Assembly (NCBI GenBank): GCA_964484935.1 | Contig: CAZAFW010000034.1 | Span: 1-14,692, forward strand | Reading direction: 5' to 3' | DNA length: 14,692 nt | From: BM714 sp964484935 | GTDB taxonomy: Bacteria; Bacillota; Clostridia; Peptostreptococcales; BM714 | The notes under the pieces: model-generated | Database searches by the model: none | What the model saw: the letters and a program-made list of their open reading frames with translations, nothing else | What the model was told of the DNA's origin: nothing | In this document: in pieces, positions 1 through 7,394 of the stretch | Numbering within the stretch: the stretch's first letter is position 1 | How the letters are laid out: each line of letters starts with the position of its first letter | Made by a program: the position numbers and the translations under genes

Positions 1-3
1 CTG

Positions 4-897
4 TTAGCAATTACAAACATTGACCATATGGCCTGTGAGTTCCGGTTTTATTTTTTCCCTTATCAGTCTTGCTGCTCCAACAATTTCATCCAAATCAATT
101 CCTGTTGAAACACCCATTTCTTCAAGCATGTTGACAAGATCCTCCGACGCCACGTTCCCCGCGGCGCCGGGTGCGAATGGACATCCTCCAAGACCTCCGG
201 CAGCCGCTTCAAACAGATTGAATCCGTTCTGCAAAGCAACAACAATATTGGCAAGGGCCATTCCCCTGGTGTCATGCATATGGAGTCCTATCTCCTTGTC
301 AGGATAGGCGGCCTTCACGGCCTTTAGCATTTCATCGACCTGCGCCGGATTTGCGACCCCGATTGTATCGCAAAGGCAAACGCCGTCTATTCCCATGCCG
401 TATGCGCGATCCATCATTGCAATCACCTTTTCAACAGGAACCTTCCCGTCAAATGGGCATCCAAATGCCGTCGCTATATCCAACTTTATTTTTAGCGTCT
501 TGAATTCAGCCCTTATTTTTTCAAGCTCCTGGAGGGACTCTTCCACCGTGCGCCTTATGTTGGCCTTGTTGTGGGCCTCGCTTGCTGAAATCACGCAGCT
601 TACCTCGCCTATTCCGGCTTCATATGCCGCCTTGGCTCCATGGAAATTCGGAACCAGGGCAACAAACTCGACGTCCTGGTATTTTTCAACTGCAGCCTTG
701 GCAACTTCTTTGGAATCCTTCATCTGAGGAATGGCCTTGGGGTGAACAAAAGACGTCACCTGTATTTTCTTGAATCCTGCGGACACCATTTTGTCTACAA
801 CTTCGAGCTTGACATCGGTGGGAATAAAATCCTCCAGATTCTGAAATCCGTCCCTGGGTCCTACTTCAACTATTTTAGCTTTTTCAGGCAAAAGCAT
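4..897 (-). CDS. HMG-CoA lyase family protein (DRE-TIM metallolyase)
   Basis: A 297-residue protein of usual bacterial HMG-CoA lyase length. The family cleaves (S)-3-hydroxy-3-methylglutaryl-CoA to acetyl-CoA and acetoacetate in the cytoplasm with a divalent metal. Visible signatures: VEVGPRDGFQN (residues 10-20; R15 and D16 match human R41/D42), SASEAHNKAN (104-113), the metal ligands in HMHDTRG (H206, H208), and the catalytic-cysteine loop GGLGGCPFAPGAAGN (C239, N248, matching human C266/N275). The active site therefore looks intact. The eukaryotic HDTYG is HDTRG here, which I recall from B. subtilis YngG-like proteins. The start at 897 has a GGGGGAG site five bases upstream. It lies 11 nt after the CoA-transferase gene and is the last visible gene of the TRAP operon. 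Family assignment is firm; the true substrate could be another 3-hydroxyacyl-CoA, so no gene symbol is given. Confidence 0.9.
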   Translation of the reverse strand: MLLPEKAKIVEVGPRDGFQNLEDFIPTDVKLEVVDKMVSAGFKKIQVTSFVHPKAIPQMKDSKEVAKAAVEKYQDVEFVALVPNFHGAKAAYEAGIGEVSCVISASEAHNKANIRRTVEESLQELEKIRAEFKTLKIKLDIATAFGCPFDGKVPVEKVIAMMDRAYGMGIDGVCLCDTIGVANPAQVDEMLKAVKAAYPDKEIGLHMHDTRGMALANIVVALQNGFNLFEAAAGGLGGCPFAPGAAGNVASEDLVNMLEEMGVSTGIDLDEIVGAARLIREKIKPELTGHMVNVCNC

Positions 898-908
898 CTC
901 TACTCCCC

Positions 909-2105
909 CTATATTATCTTCTCGTTTTCAAGCATAAGTATCTCTTCTTCTGTAAGATCGAATACATCGCCGAAAACTTCGTAATTGTGTTGTCCCAAAA
1001 GTGGTGCGGGCGTCTTTATTTCAGCCTTTGTCTCGCTGAGCTTTATATGCTGGCCTGTCACCTTCATGTCACCGGCAATTGGGTGCTTCAAATCCACAAA
1101 CATTTCTCTGTCGCCCGAAATGTGGGGATCCTTTACAACCCTTTCTATTGTGTTTATTGGAGCCGCAGGAATTCCATTAGCCAGAAGAAGCTCGACAATT
1201 TCATCCGCATTGAGAGTTTGTGTCCATTTTTCAACGATGAATTTAACATCCACATTGTTCTTTACACGTTTGAAGTTCTTGTCGTATCTTTCGTCCTCGA
1301 TGAGTTCCGGCATTTTCATTGTGTTGCACAACTTGCCCCATAGCTTGTCGTTTCCGCAACCTATGACCATGCTGCCGTCTTTGCATTTGAATGAGTCGTA
1401 CGGATAGACAGACTCGTATCTGTTTCCGATTCTCTCCGGATTTCTTCCCTCAACTAGATAAATCTGATTGATGATTTCTAGGCTTGAAACAACCGAATCC
1501 ACAAGAGCCACGTCAACCTTCTGCCCAACCCCTGTGTTTCTCTTGCTGTTTATGGCGGCAAGCACTCCTATTGTAAGAGAGAGTCCCGCCAGCACATCGC
1601 CCATTGCAGTTCCTGTTCTTGTAGGCTCGCCGCCTGGCCATCCCGTTGTGCTCATCAGTCCGCCCATGGCTTGGGCTATTATGTCGTAACCTGCCCTTTC
1701 AGTGTACCTTCCATAATGTCCGAATCCCGATATGCATCCGTATACGAGCCCGGGATTGATTTCTTTTAGGTCTTCATATCCCAAACCGAGCTTTTCCATA
1801 GTTCCCGGCCTGAAATTTTCAATTACAACATCCGATTCCTTTACCATCTTTCTAAAAAGATCTTTCCCTTTTTCAGACTTCAGGTTAAGCGTGATGCCTT
1901 TCTTGTTCCTGTTCAAGTTCATGAAATATGAACTTTCCTTGCCGATAAAAGGACCGAACTGTCTTGTGTCGTCCCCTTTTCCCGGTATTTCAAGTTTTAT
2001 AACTTCCGCTCCCAAATCCGCCATTATCATCGTAGAGTAAGGACCGGCCAATACCCTTGTCAAATCTAATACACGTACCCCTTTTAAAGCTCCTTGTTTA
2101 AGCAT
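909..2105 (-). CDS. Family III CoA-transferase (CaiB/BaiF type)
   Basis: A 398-residue protein of the formyl-CoA transferase/CaiB/BaiF class. These enzymes move CoA from a donor such as succinyl-CoA or acetyl-CoA onto a carboxylic acid through an aspartyl-CoA intermediate. Typical features are the N-terminal VRVLDLTRVLAGPYSTMIMAD (about residues 10-30, Rossmann-like), VVIENFRPGTMEKLGLGY (93-110) and the catalytic aspartate D170 in TGTAMGDVLAGL, at the position of oxalate CoA-transferase D169. The start at 2105 is preceded by GGAG six bases upstream. The gene follows dctM after a 92-nt gap and precedes the HMG-CoA lyase-like gene by 11 nt. The pairing suggests that it activates the acid imported by the TRAP system for cleavage by the lyase. 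Succinyl-CoA:hydroxymethylglutarate CoA-transferase belongs to this family, so that activity is a reasonable but unproven guess. Confidence 0.9.
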   Translation of the reverse strand: MLKQGALKGVRVLDLTRVLAGPYSTMIMADLGAEVIKLEIPGKGDDTRQFGPFIGKESSYFMNLNRNKKGITLNLKSEKGKDLFRKMVKESDVVIENFRPGTMEKLGLGYEDLKEINPGLVYGCISGFGHYGRYTERAGYDIIAQAMGGLMSTTGWPGGEPTRTGTAMGDVLAGLSLTIGVLAAINSKRNTGVGQKVDVALVDSVVSSLEIINQIYLVEGRNPERIGNRYESVYPYDSFKCKDGSMVIGCGNDKLWGKLCNTMKMPELIEDERYDKNFKRVKNNVDVKFIVEKWTQTLNADEIVELLLANGIPAAPINTIERVVKDPHISGDREMFVDLKHPIAGDMKVTGQHIKLSETKAEIKTPAPLLGQHNYEVFGDVFDLTEEEILMLENEKII

Positions 2106-2197
2106 AATTTTCTCCTTCGCATTCGTTTATTAAACTGCCAAGCGCTAACTTTATGCAATTGAATAAAATGATTTGAAGTCAATTCAACTCTATTTTG

Positions 2198-3475
2198 TTA
2201 AAAAACCGCATGCCTTGGAATGTAAAGTATCACATCCGGTATGAGATTTAGGACAACAAGCAATACGATGAGAGCCACAAGAAACGGAATAACCGCCTTG
2301 GACAATTTTTCAATTGAAACTTTAGATATGTTGCATGCCACGAAAAGGCACAGCCCTACAGGCGGAGTAACCTGGCCTATTGCAAGCGCAAACACCATCA
2401 GCACTCCGAAAAAAACCGGGTCTATTCCAACCTGCACGGTTATCGGATAAAATATGGGCGTAAGAAGCACGATTGCAACAGCATTGTCCAGGAATGTTCC
2501 CGCAAACAGAAGGGCAATCATAATCATGAATTGGATCATCAGCGGATTGCTTGAAACGCTGAGCATCAATTGCGCCAATTGCTGGGGAATCTGCTCGCTT
2601 GCAAGTATATAACTGAATATGTGAGCCGTAGCAACAAGATAAAGAATTACCGCGGTGCTCTTTCCCGAATTCTGCAATATCTCCATAATTTTTTTGAAGT
2701 TAAGCTCTTTATAGGCGAAAAGTCCTATTATCACTCCATAGACAACAGCCACTACGGCAGCCTCGGTAGGTGTGAATATTCCGCCGTATATTCCTCCAAG
2801 TATGATAAGAGGCATAAGAAGAGCCAAAATGCTGCTTTTAAATGACAAGAAGATTTCCTTTAAACTTGCCGGAGCATCTCCTCCGTATCCTCTTTTTCTG
2901 GAAATCGCGTATTCCACGCCCATAAGAGTCAAGCACATCAAAAGACCCGGAATGATACCCGCAAGAAACAGTTTTCCAATTGACGCTCCGGCTATTACGC
3001 CATAAAGCACCATGGTTATGCTTGGCGGTATCAAAAGACCTATTGTGCCAGATGCCGCAACCGTTGCCGCAGCAAATTCCTTGCTGTAGCCCTTCTTCTC
3101 CATAGGCTCCACCATAACGGCTCCTATCGCCGCAGTAGTAGCAGGTGCAGAACCTGATATTGCTCCGAAGAATGTGCATGCAACAGTGGAAACCAAGGCC
3201 AGGCCACCTGTAAGCCTTCCAATAAGCGTTCCGGCAAAATTGACCAAACGATTTGAAACACCTCCGGCCGCCATTATGTTTCCGGCCAGTATGAAAAAGG
3301 GTATGGCCATGAGTGTGAATGAATTGACGCCTCCGAATATCTTTTGCACTAAAACCATCAAAGACATATCTGTATGCAATAAAACAGCTATCATGGAAGA
3401 CAGGCCCAGTGCAATGGAAATTGGAACACTCAATACTATGAGTACGATAAATGCAATAAAAAGTGTTACTCCCAT
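2198..3475 (-). CDS. dctM: TRAP transporter large permease, DctM subunit
   Basis: A 425-residue, very hydrophobic protein of standard DctM length with about a dozen membrane segments. It forms the sodium- or proton-coupled transport channel of a tripartite ATP-independent periplasmic (TRAP) transporter. Diagnostic segments are the early MAIPFFILAGNIMAAGGVSNRL (about residues 56-77), SGTIGLLIPPSITMVLYGVI, DNAVAIVLLTPIFYPI and TPPVGLCLFVACNIS, all conserved in DctM/SiaM proteins. Its ATG overlaps the dctQ stop by one base (TGATG), indicating translational coupling. It sits in the order dctP-dctQ-dctM and is followed by a CoA-transferase and a lyase. The TRAP family mostly carries dicarboxylates and related organic acids; the substrate cannot be read from this subunit. 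Confidence 0.96.
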   Translation of the reverse strand: MGVTLFIAFIVLIVLSVPISIALGLSSMIAVLLHTDMSLMVLVQKIFGGVNSFTLMAIPFFILAGNIMAAGGVSNRLVNFAGTLIGRLTGGLALVSTVACTFFGAISGSAPATTAAIGAVMVEPMEKKGYSKEFAAATVAASGTIGLLIPPSITMVLYGVIAGASIGKLFLAGIIPGLLMCLTLMGVEYAISRKRGYGGDAPASLKEIFLSFKSSILALLMPLIILGGIYGGIFTPTEAAVVAVVYGVIIGLFAYKELNFKKIMEILQNSGKSTAVILYLVATAHIFSYILASEQIPQQLAQLMLSVSSNPLMIQFMIMIALLFAGTFLDNAVAIVLLTPIFYPITVQVGIDPVFFGVLMVFALAIGQVTPPVGLCLFVACNISKVSIEKLSKAVIPFLVALIVLLVVLNLIPDVILYIPRHAVF

Positions 3476-3984
3476 CAGTGTAGACCCCCTTCCTCATTTT
3501 CATCTTTAATTACAGCCAAATTGATTTCAATCAAGTTAAAAAACATGATCAAGCTTCCGATTGGAACTGCAAAATATACAAAACCGATTTTAAGAAACGG
3601 CATAGAAGCCGAAACTTGATTGAACTTGAGTACTTGCGATGCTATATTGAATCCGTAATAGACCAATACTCCAAGGAAAAACATGCTGAGCACATTCGCC
3701 AATAATATAAAGGTTTTTTTCACTTTTGGTGATTTTAAATTGTTTACAAACATGGCTACATTGATATGGGTTTTTTCTCTAGTGGCAACGCTGGCCCCTA
3801 TAAATGTGAGCCAAATGAACATATATCTGGCCAATTCCTCAGACCAGGACAACGATTCCTTGAATACATATCTGAATATTACTTGTGCGAATATAAGCAG
3901 CGTCATAGTTCCGAAAGAGAGAGACACAATAAACTTTGCGAATTTGTCTGCAATTTTATTTATTCTCTTTAATATTGTATACAT
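3475..3984 (-). CDS. dctQ: TRAP transporter small permease, DctQ subunit
   Basis: The protein is 169 residues long from the start chosen here, with four predicted membrane helices, typical of the DctQ subunit that pairs with DctM in the membrane. The family signature is SLSWSEELARYMFIWLTFIGAS in the region between helices 1 and 2. The frame stays open back to 4047, but that longer start would begin inside the hairpin at 4008-4046. The ATG at 3984 (MYTILKRINK) has GGAGG with a six-base spacer, so 3984 is preferred. The stop overlaps the dctM start by one base. The upstream gap from dctP carries a strong hairpin that may set the dctP:dctQM ratio. Confidence 0.94.
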   Translation of the reverse strand: MYTILKRINKIADKFAKFIVSLSFGTMTLLIFAQVIFRYVFKESLSWSEELARYMFIWLTFIGASVATREKTHINVAMFVNNLKSPKVKKTFILLANVLSMFFLGVLVYYGFNIASQVLKFNQVSASMPFLKIGFVYFAVPIGSLIMFFNLIEINLAVIKDENEEGGLH

Positions 3985-4007
3985 CCGTTTCCTCCAATAC
4001 TTTATAT

Positions 4008-4046
4008 TGCATATGCGAAGAAGGATTTCCCTTCTTCGCATATGCA
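4008..4046 (-). promoter_or_regulatory. Intercistronic hairpin between dctP and dctQ
   Basis: A perfect inverted repeat lies between the dctP stop (4058) and the dctQ ribosome binding site. The arms are 17 bp (4008-4024 and 4030-4046) around a five-base loop; the core arm reads GCATATGCGAAGAAGG. In the transcript it is followed by AAUAUAAAG rather than a U run, so it does not look like a simple terminator. Hairpins placed after the binding-protein gene of transport operons commonly protect the upstream message from 3' decay and allow partial read-through. That role fits here but is inferred from position and shape. Confidence 0.75.
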
Positions 4047-4057
4047 CTTATTTCAGA

Positions 4058-5080
4058 TTATTTCCCTGCGTTTCTAAGCATATCCAAGAAATCTTTCCCG
4101 AATTTTTCTTCGTACTTGTCATAGACAACTTTTGTGGCTTCTCTGAAAGCTTCAACGTCAGGCACTGTAACATTCATGCCCGTTGCTTTGATTTCTTCGA
4201 TCTCGGCAGCCTCGGATTCTTTTGTTGTCTGATAAGACCATTTCGAAACTTCTTCTCCAGCGTCAAGCAGTATCGTCTGGTATTCAGCCGGGAGACTGTC
4301 ATAAACAGCTCTGCTCATCATAAGAGGCTCTGCAACGTGAATGTGGTATGTGAGCGAGAGATAGTCCTGAACCTCGTAGAATTTTTGAGTCAAAACGTGT
4401 GTAGTCGGGTTTTCTTGTCCATCGACAGTTCCAAGCTGAAGCGCCGAGTACAATTCGCCAAACGACATGGGTGTTGCGCTTGCGCCCATCATATTGAAAG
4501 TGTCTACGAATACAGTTCCGCTCGGTGTTCTGATTTTGAGGCCTTCAAGGTCTTCAGGCTTCTCTATGGCTCTCTTGGAGTTTGAGATGTGTCTAAATCC
4601 GTTTTCCCACCATCCGACAACCTTGAGGTTCTTTTCATACAAAGCATCCGAGAGTGTTTCTCCGGCCTCTCCGTTTAGTGCGCTTACAACATGGTCATAG
4701 TCCTCGAAAAGGAAAGGCAGGTTGAGTGCGCCCATCTTAGGCTCGAATCCCGACAAAAGAACGTCTGATGTAAGAACCATGTCTACTGTTCCTAATTGCG
4801 CTCCTTCAACCAATTCACTTTGTTTTCCAAGGCCGTCGGCCGGGAAAATCTGAACTTCAACCATTCCGTCCGTTTTTTCGGCTACTATTCCAGCAAACAT
4901 TTCCGATGCCTTTTGGTATGGATGGTCGGGCGCACCTGTGTGGCCCAGCTTCAATACAATCTTTTCCTGGGGCGTTTCAGCTTCCGCAGCCGGTTCTGAG
5001 TCTGTTCCCCCGCATCCGACCATCATGGTTCCCAAGAGTGCAAAGACCATCAATAATACTAAAAGCTTTTTGATTTTCAT
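4058..5080 (-). CDS. dctP: TRAP transporter substrate-binding lipoprotein, DctP family
   Basis: A 340-residue extracytoplasmic solute receptor of the DctP/TRAP family. The N-terminus (MKIKKLLVLLMVFALL...MVGC) is a lipoprotein signal peptide with the lipobox cysteine at residue 23, followed by a low-complexity linker rich in Glu, Ala and Pro; a lipid-anchored receptor fits a Gram-positive cell. The ligand-binding signature is present: KIRTPSGTVF (182-191), with R184 as the usual carboxylate-clamping arginine, then GASATPMSFGELYSALQLG (199-217) and VDGQENP (219-225). The ligand is therefore very likely a carboxylate. The start at 5080 has AGGAGG six bases upstream. It is the first gene of the TRAP-CoA-transferase-lyase operon and lies just downstream of a sigma-54 promoter and a PrpR-type regulator gene. 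The exact ligand is unknown. Confidence 0.95.
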   Translation of the reverse strand: MKIKKLLVLLMVFALLGTMMVGCGGTDSEPAAEAETPQEKIVLKLGHTGAPDHPYQKASEMFAGIVAEKTDGMVEVQIFPADGLGKQSELVEGAQLGTVDMVLTSDVLLSGFEPKMGALNLPFLFEDYDHVVSALNGEAGETLSDALYEKNLKVVGWWENGFRHISNSKRAIEKPEDLEGLKIRTPSGTVFVDTFNMMGASATPMSFGELYSALQLGTVDGQENPTTHVLTQKFYEVQDYLSLTYHIHVAEPLMMSRAVYDSLPAEYQTILLDAGEEVSKWSYQTTKESEAAEIEEIKATGMNVTVPDVEAFREATKVVYDKYEEKFGKDFLDMLRNAGK

Positions 5081-5145
5081 AACTTCCTCCTCTAGTTTGT
5101 TTGTAATCTTACTGCATAATTCTTAGCGCTTGCCACAATATATAC

Positions 5146-5160
5146 GCAAGTGTCATGCCA
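5146..5160 (-). promoter_or_regulatory. Sigma-54 (-24/-12) promoter of the TRAP operon
   Basis: Read on the minus strand the element is TGGCATGACACTTGC. It matches the sigma-54 consensus TGGCACGNNNNTTGC with one change (C to T in the -24 box) and exact spacing between the invariant GG and GC. With the GC at -13/-12, transcription should start near 5134 (a G), giving a leader of about 54 nt before dctP. The gene immediately upstream encodes a PrpR-type sigma-54 activator, which strongly supports the call. Confidence 0.88.
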
Positions 5161-5162
5161 AA

Positions 5163-5191
5163 ATAAAACCATTGATTTTCAATGGTTTTAT
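5163..5191 (-). terminator. Hairpin after the PrpR-type gene: probable terminator
   Basis: A perfect inverted repeat with 13-bp arms (5163-5175 and 5179-5191; core AAAACCATTGA) and a three-base loop starts about 30 nt after the regulator stop. On the transcript the 3' arm runs into UUUUAUUUUGG, so it resembles an A/T-rich rho-independent terminator. It ends two bases before the -24 box of the sigma-54 promoter. It could instead, or also, be an activator binding site, though it lies closer to the promoter than most enhancer sites. Confidence 0.6.
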
Positions 5192-5194
5192 AAA

Positions 5195-5210
5195 ATGGAA
5201 TGTTTCATTC
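5195..5210 (-). promoter_or_regulatory. Candidate upstream activator site for the PrpR-type regulator
   Basis: A short dyad, GAATG-TTT-CATTC (5198-5210), lies within ATGGAATGTTTCAT (5195-5208). It is centred about 70 bases upstream of the predicted dctP start of transcription, a plausible distance for an enhancer-binding protein. It lies between the regulator stop and the sigma-54 promoter. The dyad is short and no matching second copy was found nearby, so this is tentative. Confidence 0.25.
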
Positions 5211-5222
5211 AGTTTTTAACCC

Positions 5223-7133
5223 CTATTTTTGAAACGTTTTAAGTGTTCTCCATAACGTAGTCCGTCCTATGCCCAAAATATCAGCCACCTTGTTCTTCCT
5301 TTCAGAAAATACATTCAGCAAGTCCTTTATTAATTCCTCGTTGTACTTCTGAGTCTTCTTTTCCGGCTCGAAATTCAATCCATTCTTATTGAACAAATCC
5401 TTTATTATAAGGCGTTCGCCTATTGATTTGATGAGAATCTCCCTGAATGAACTCAAATCATGCCTGTTGATCCTTGACAAGAAGAGAGAAAATCTTTCGC
5501 TTACATTTTCCAGCTCCCTTATATTTCCCGGCCATGAATAGAATTTTAAAACATTGTAAGCCTCGTCAGGAATCCTCGTTTTATATGTGTCAAGCGACCG
5601 ATTTTTTGAAACGAAATGCTTGAATATTTCAATTACGTCGTCTCCTCTTTCCCTTAACGGTGGAATTTTTAGTTCAAGAACATTCAAGCGGTAATACAGA
5701 TCCATCCTGAATTCGTCGGGAACCTTGGATAGCAAATCCTTGTTTGTTGCCGCCATTATCCTTACATTTACAGGAATAACACGGTCTCCACCAACTCTTA
5801 TAACCTCTTTTTCCTGAATCACTCTTAAAAGCCTCGATTGCAACACAAGCGGCAATTCACCAATTTCGTCAAGAAAGATGGTGCCGTTGTGGGCAATTTC
5901 AAAAAATCCGGCTTTTCCGCCGGTTTTCGAACCCGTGAAAGCTCCTTCGTCATGTCCGAAAAGCTCGCTCTCAAGCAAATTCGCCGGGATTGCCGCACAG
6001 TTGACAGCAACAAACGGCCCACCGTAAACCCTGCTGTAATTGTGCATGCTCTGCGCAAATATTTCTTTTCCTGTTCCCGTTTCACCCATAATGAGTATGT
6101 TGGAATTCGTTCTTGCATACAGCTTGGCCTCTTCCACAAGCTCTCTTATTGTTTCGGACTTTCCAATTATGTTTTCATAGTAATTTTTTGCGCTAAAGCC
6201 TTTCTTGTTGTTTTTTATCCGTATTTTCTGCTCCGTCTTCTGTATTTCTGAAACCTTGCTGATCATAATAAGCGATCCTATTATGCTATTTCCTACTTCC
6301 AGTGGAATTCTGTTTACAACTACGTCCTTGTCCCTGACCCTGTTTATCACGCTCATCTGGGGCTCCCCGGTTTCCAAAACGCTCATGACTTCGCATCCCG
6401 GCAAAATTTCAGAAAGTATCTCGCCTTGGGTTTTGTTCAGATCGATGTCGAACAATTCTTCAACGGCAGGATTGAAAAAAACAATATTCGACTCATTGTC
6501 AGTCACTATCACACCATTGGGGCTGAATTTTAGAACGGATTGGAAAATTTTCGAACGTTCCTTTTCATCCCGTATGGCCTTGGATATGCTTTTGGCTTCA
6601 TTTATGGTCTCGATAATCGAGCCTATACCCGGATAAATAAATACGCACGGTATTCCAAGACTGCCTGCCACCTCATTCGCCAGGCTTGCCCCTATAACCA
6701 CTTCCACACCCGATTTTTTGAGCGACTCCAGCAAATCCTCTTTGCCCTCATACTGTATTATTGAAATCTTTATGCCCAAGGATTCTTCCAGTTTAGAATA
6801 GTCCCGCTTGACGCTGTCATGATAGTTCACTATACCCACACAAGTCCCTATTTCCTTTGCCTTTAATATCGCCTGGAAATAATCGTAGAAGGTAAGCTTT
6901 ATGTTTACCACATTCGCGCTCGTATACTTGCCAACGAACCTGGCGTTTGCGCCTCCCGCCACAAATACATCGACGCCCCTTTTCATCTCGTGGTTGACGC
7001 GGTCAATAAGATTCTCCATAAGACCCTCGATAAAGACAACCTCAACTTCCGGGTCGTCCAATATACCGGCCGCCTCGTGGGCCAATGCGTCAAGTTTTCT
7101 GTAAGTCAAAAATCCTATCTTGTAAGTTTTCAT
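5223..7133 (-). CDS. PrpR-type sigma-54-dependent transcriptional activator
   Basis: A 636-residue enhancer-binding protein. Domains: a PrpR_N sensor (about residues 5-185), a PAS-like segment (about 195-295, FSPNGVIVTDNESNIVFFNP), an AAA+ sigma-54 interaction domain (about 320-550) with Walker A GETGTGKE (350-357), Walker B TIFLDE (418-423) and WPGNIREL, and a Fis-type helix-turn-helix at the C-terminus (about 609-633). The sigma-54 contact loop reads GAFTGS (397-402) rather than GAFTGA; I recall the same variant in E. coli PrpR. The frame is open to 7178, but the ATG at 7133 (MKTYKIGF) has a GAGG site while the upstream ATG has none. It probably activates the sigma-54 promoter at 5146-5160 in response to a ligand of the TRAP pathway. 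E. coli PrpR responds to 2-methylcitrate; the ligand here is unknown. Confidence 0.93.
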   Translation of the reverse strand: MKTYKIGFLTYRKLDALAHEAAGILDDPEVEVVFIEGLMENLIDRVNHEMKRGVDVFVAGGANARFVGKYTSANVVNIKLTFYDYFQAILKAKEIGTCVGIVNYHDSVKRDYSKLEESLGIKISIIQYEGKEDLLESLKKSGVEVVIGASLANEVAGSLGIPCVFIYPGIGSIIETINEAKSISKAIRDEKERSKIFQSVLKFSPNGVIVTDNESNIVFFNPAVEELFDIDLNKTQGEILSEILPGCEVMSVLETGEPQMSVINRVRDKDVVVNRIPLEVGNSIIGSLIMISKVSEIQKTEQKIRIKNNKKGFSAKNYYENIIGKSETIRELVEEAKLYARTNSNILIMGETGTGKEIFAQSMHNYSRVYGGPFVAVNCAAIPANLLESELFGHDEGAFTGSKTGGKAGFFEIAHNGTIFLDEIGELPLVLQSRLLRVIQEKEVIRVGGDRVIPVNVRIMAATNKDLLSKVPDEFRMDLYYRLNVLELKIPPLRERGDDVIEIFKHFVSKNRSLDTYKTRIPDEAYNVLKFYSWPGNIRELENVSERFSLFLSRINRHDLSSFREILIKSIGERLIIKDLFNKNGLNFEPEKKTQKYNEELIKDLLNVFSERKNKVADILGIGRTTLWRTLKTFQK

Positions 7134-7211
7134 GATTCCTCTTTTCAGCGGTTGCGTTTGCCGCTCCAGAATATTCATAAAAGCCGCGATTTTACTGTAT
7201 TAATGAACTTA

Positions 7212-7240
7212 ATGATAACAAAATGTAGGATCAATAGCAA
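7212..7240 (-). promoter_or_regulatory. Possible sigma-70/SigA-type promoter for the PrpR-type gene
   Basis: On the minus strand TTGCTA (7235-7240) and TATCAT (7212-7217) are separated by 17 bases, giving four of six and five of six matches to the housekeeping consensus. Transcription would start near 7205, about 70 nt before the ATG at 7133. It lies between the upstream operon's terminator and this gene, where a promoter is expected. Chance matches in A/T-rich DNA are common, so confidence is limited. Confidence 0.4.
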
Positions 7241-7303
7241 TTCGCTTGTATCAATATTCCTTGTCCACCCAAGAATTCCAATGCTTTTCTATATTTGATC
7301 CGC

Positions 7304-7342
7304 TTTAAAAGAACCCCCGGCAAATTTCACCGGAGGTTCTTT
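7304..7342 (-). terminator. Rho-independent terminator of the 5-oxoproline operon
   Basis: On the minus strand AAGAACCTCCGG pairs with CCGGGGGTTCTT around a nine-base loop (arms at about 7308-7320 and 7330-7342), with one U-G wobble in the RNA. The 3' arm ends in a short U tract (UUCUUUU). It begins about 50 nt after the stop of the last pxp-operon gene at 7395. On the plus strand the stem has a mismatch but is followed by ATTTTTTG, so it may terminate in both directions; no plus-strand gene needs it here. Confidence 0.85.
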
Positions 7343-7394
7343 ATTTTTTGTTCCTCTATTGATTTATGCTTAAAATCACAGTCCCGGAAGGCTT

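Noticed and set aside
2106..2197. Internal promoter in the 92-base gap between dctM and the CoA-transferase
   Set aside because: A TTGACT is present on the minus strand but no convincing -10 box at 16-18 bases, no sigma-54 element and only weak dyads; the gap is otherwise unremarkable.
2838..3503. 221-residue minus-strand frame overlapping dctM
   Set aside because: Out-of-frame shadow of dctM with odd His/Cys/Tyr-rich composition; dctM has full family signatures in its own frame.
3683..4585. 300-residue open frame on the plus strand across dctQ, the hairpin and dctP
   Set aside because: Antisense to two clearly assigned genes, Cys/Phe-rich shadow composition, no ribosome binding site pattern or recognisable family.
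7134..7178. Longer start of the PrpR-type gene at 7178
   Set aside because: No ribosome binding site before it; the ATG at 7133 has GAGG and begins at the family domain.
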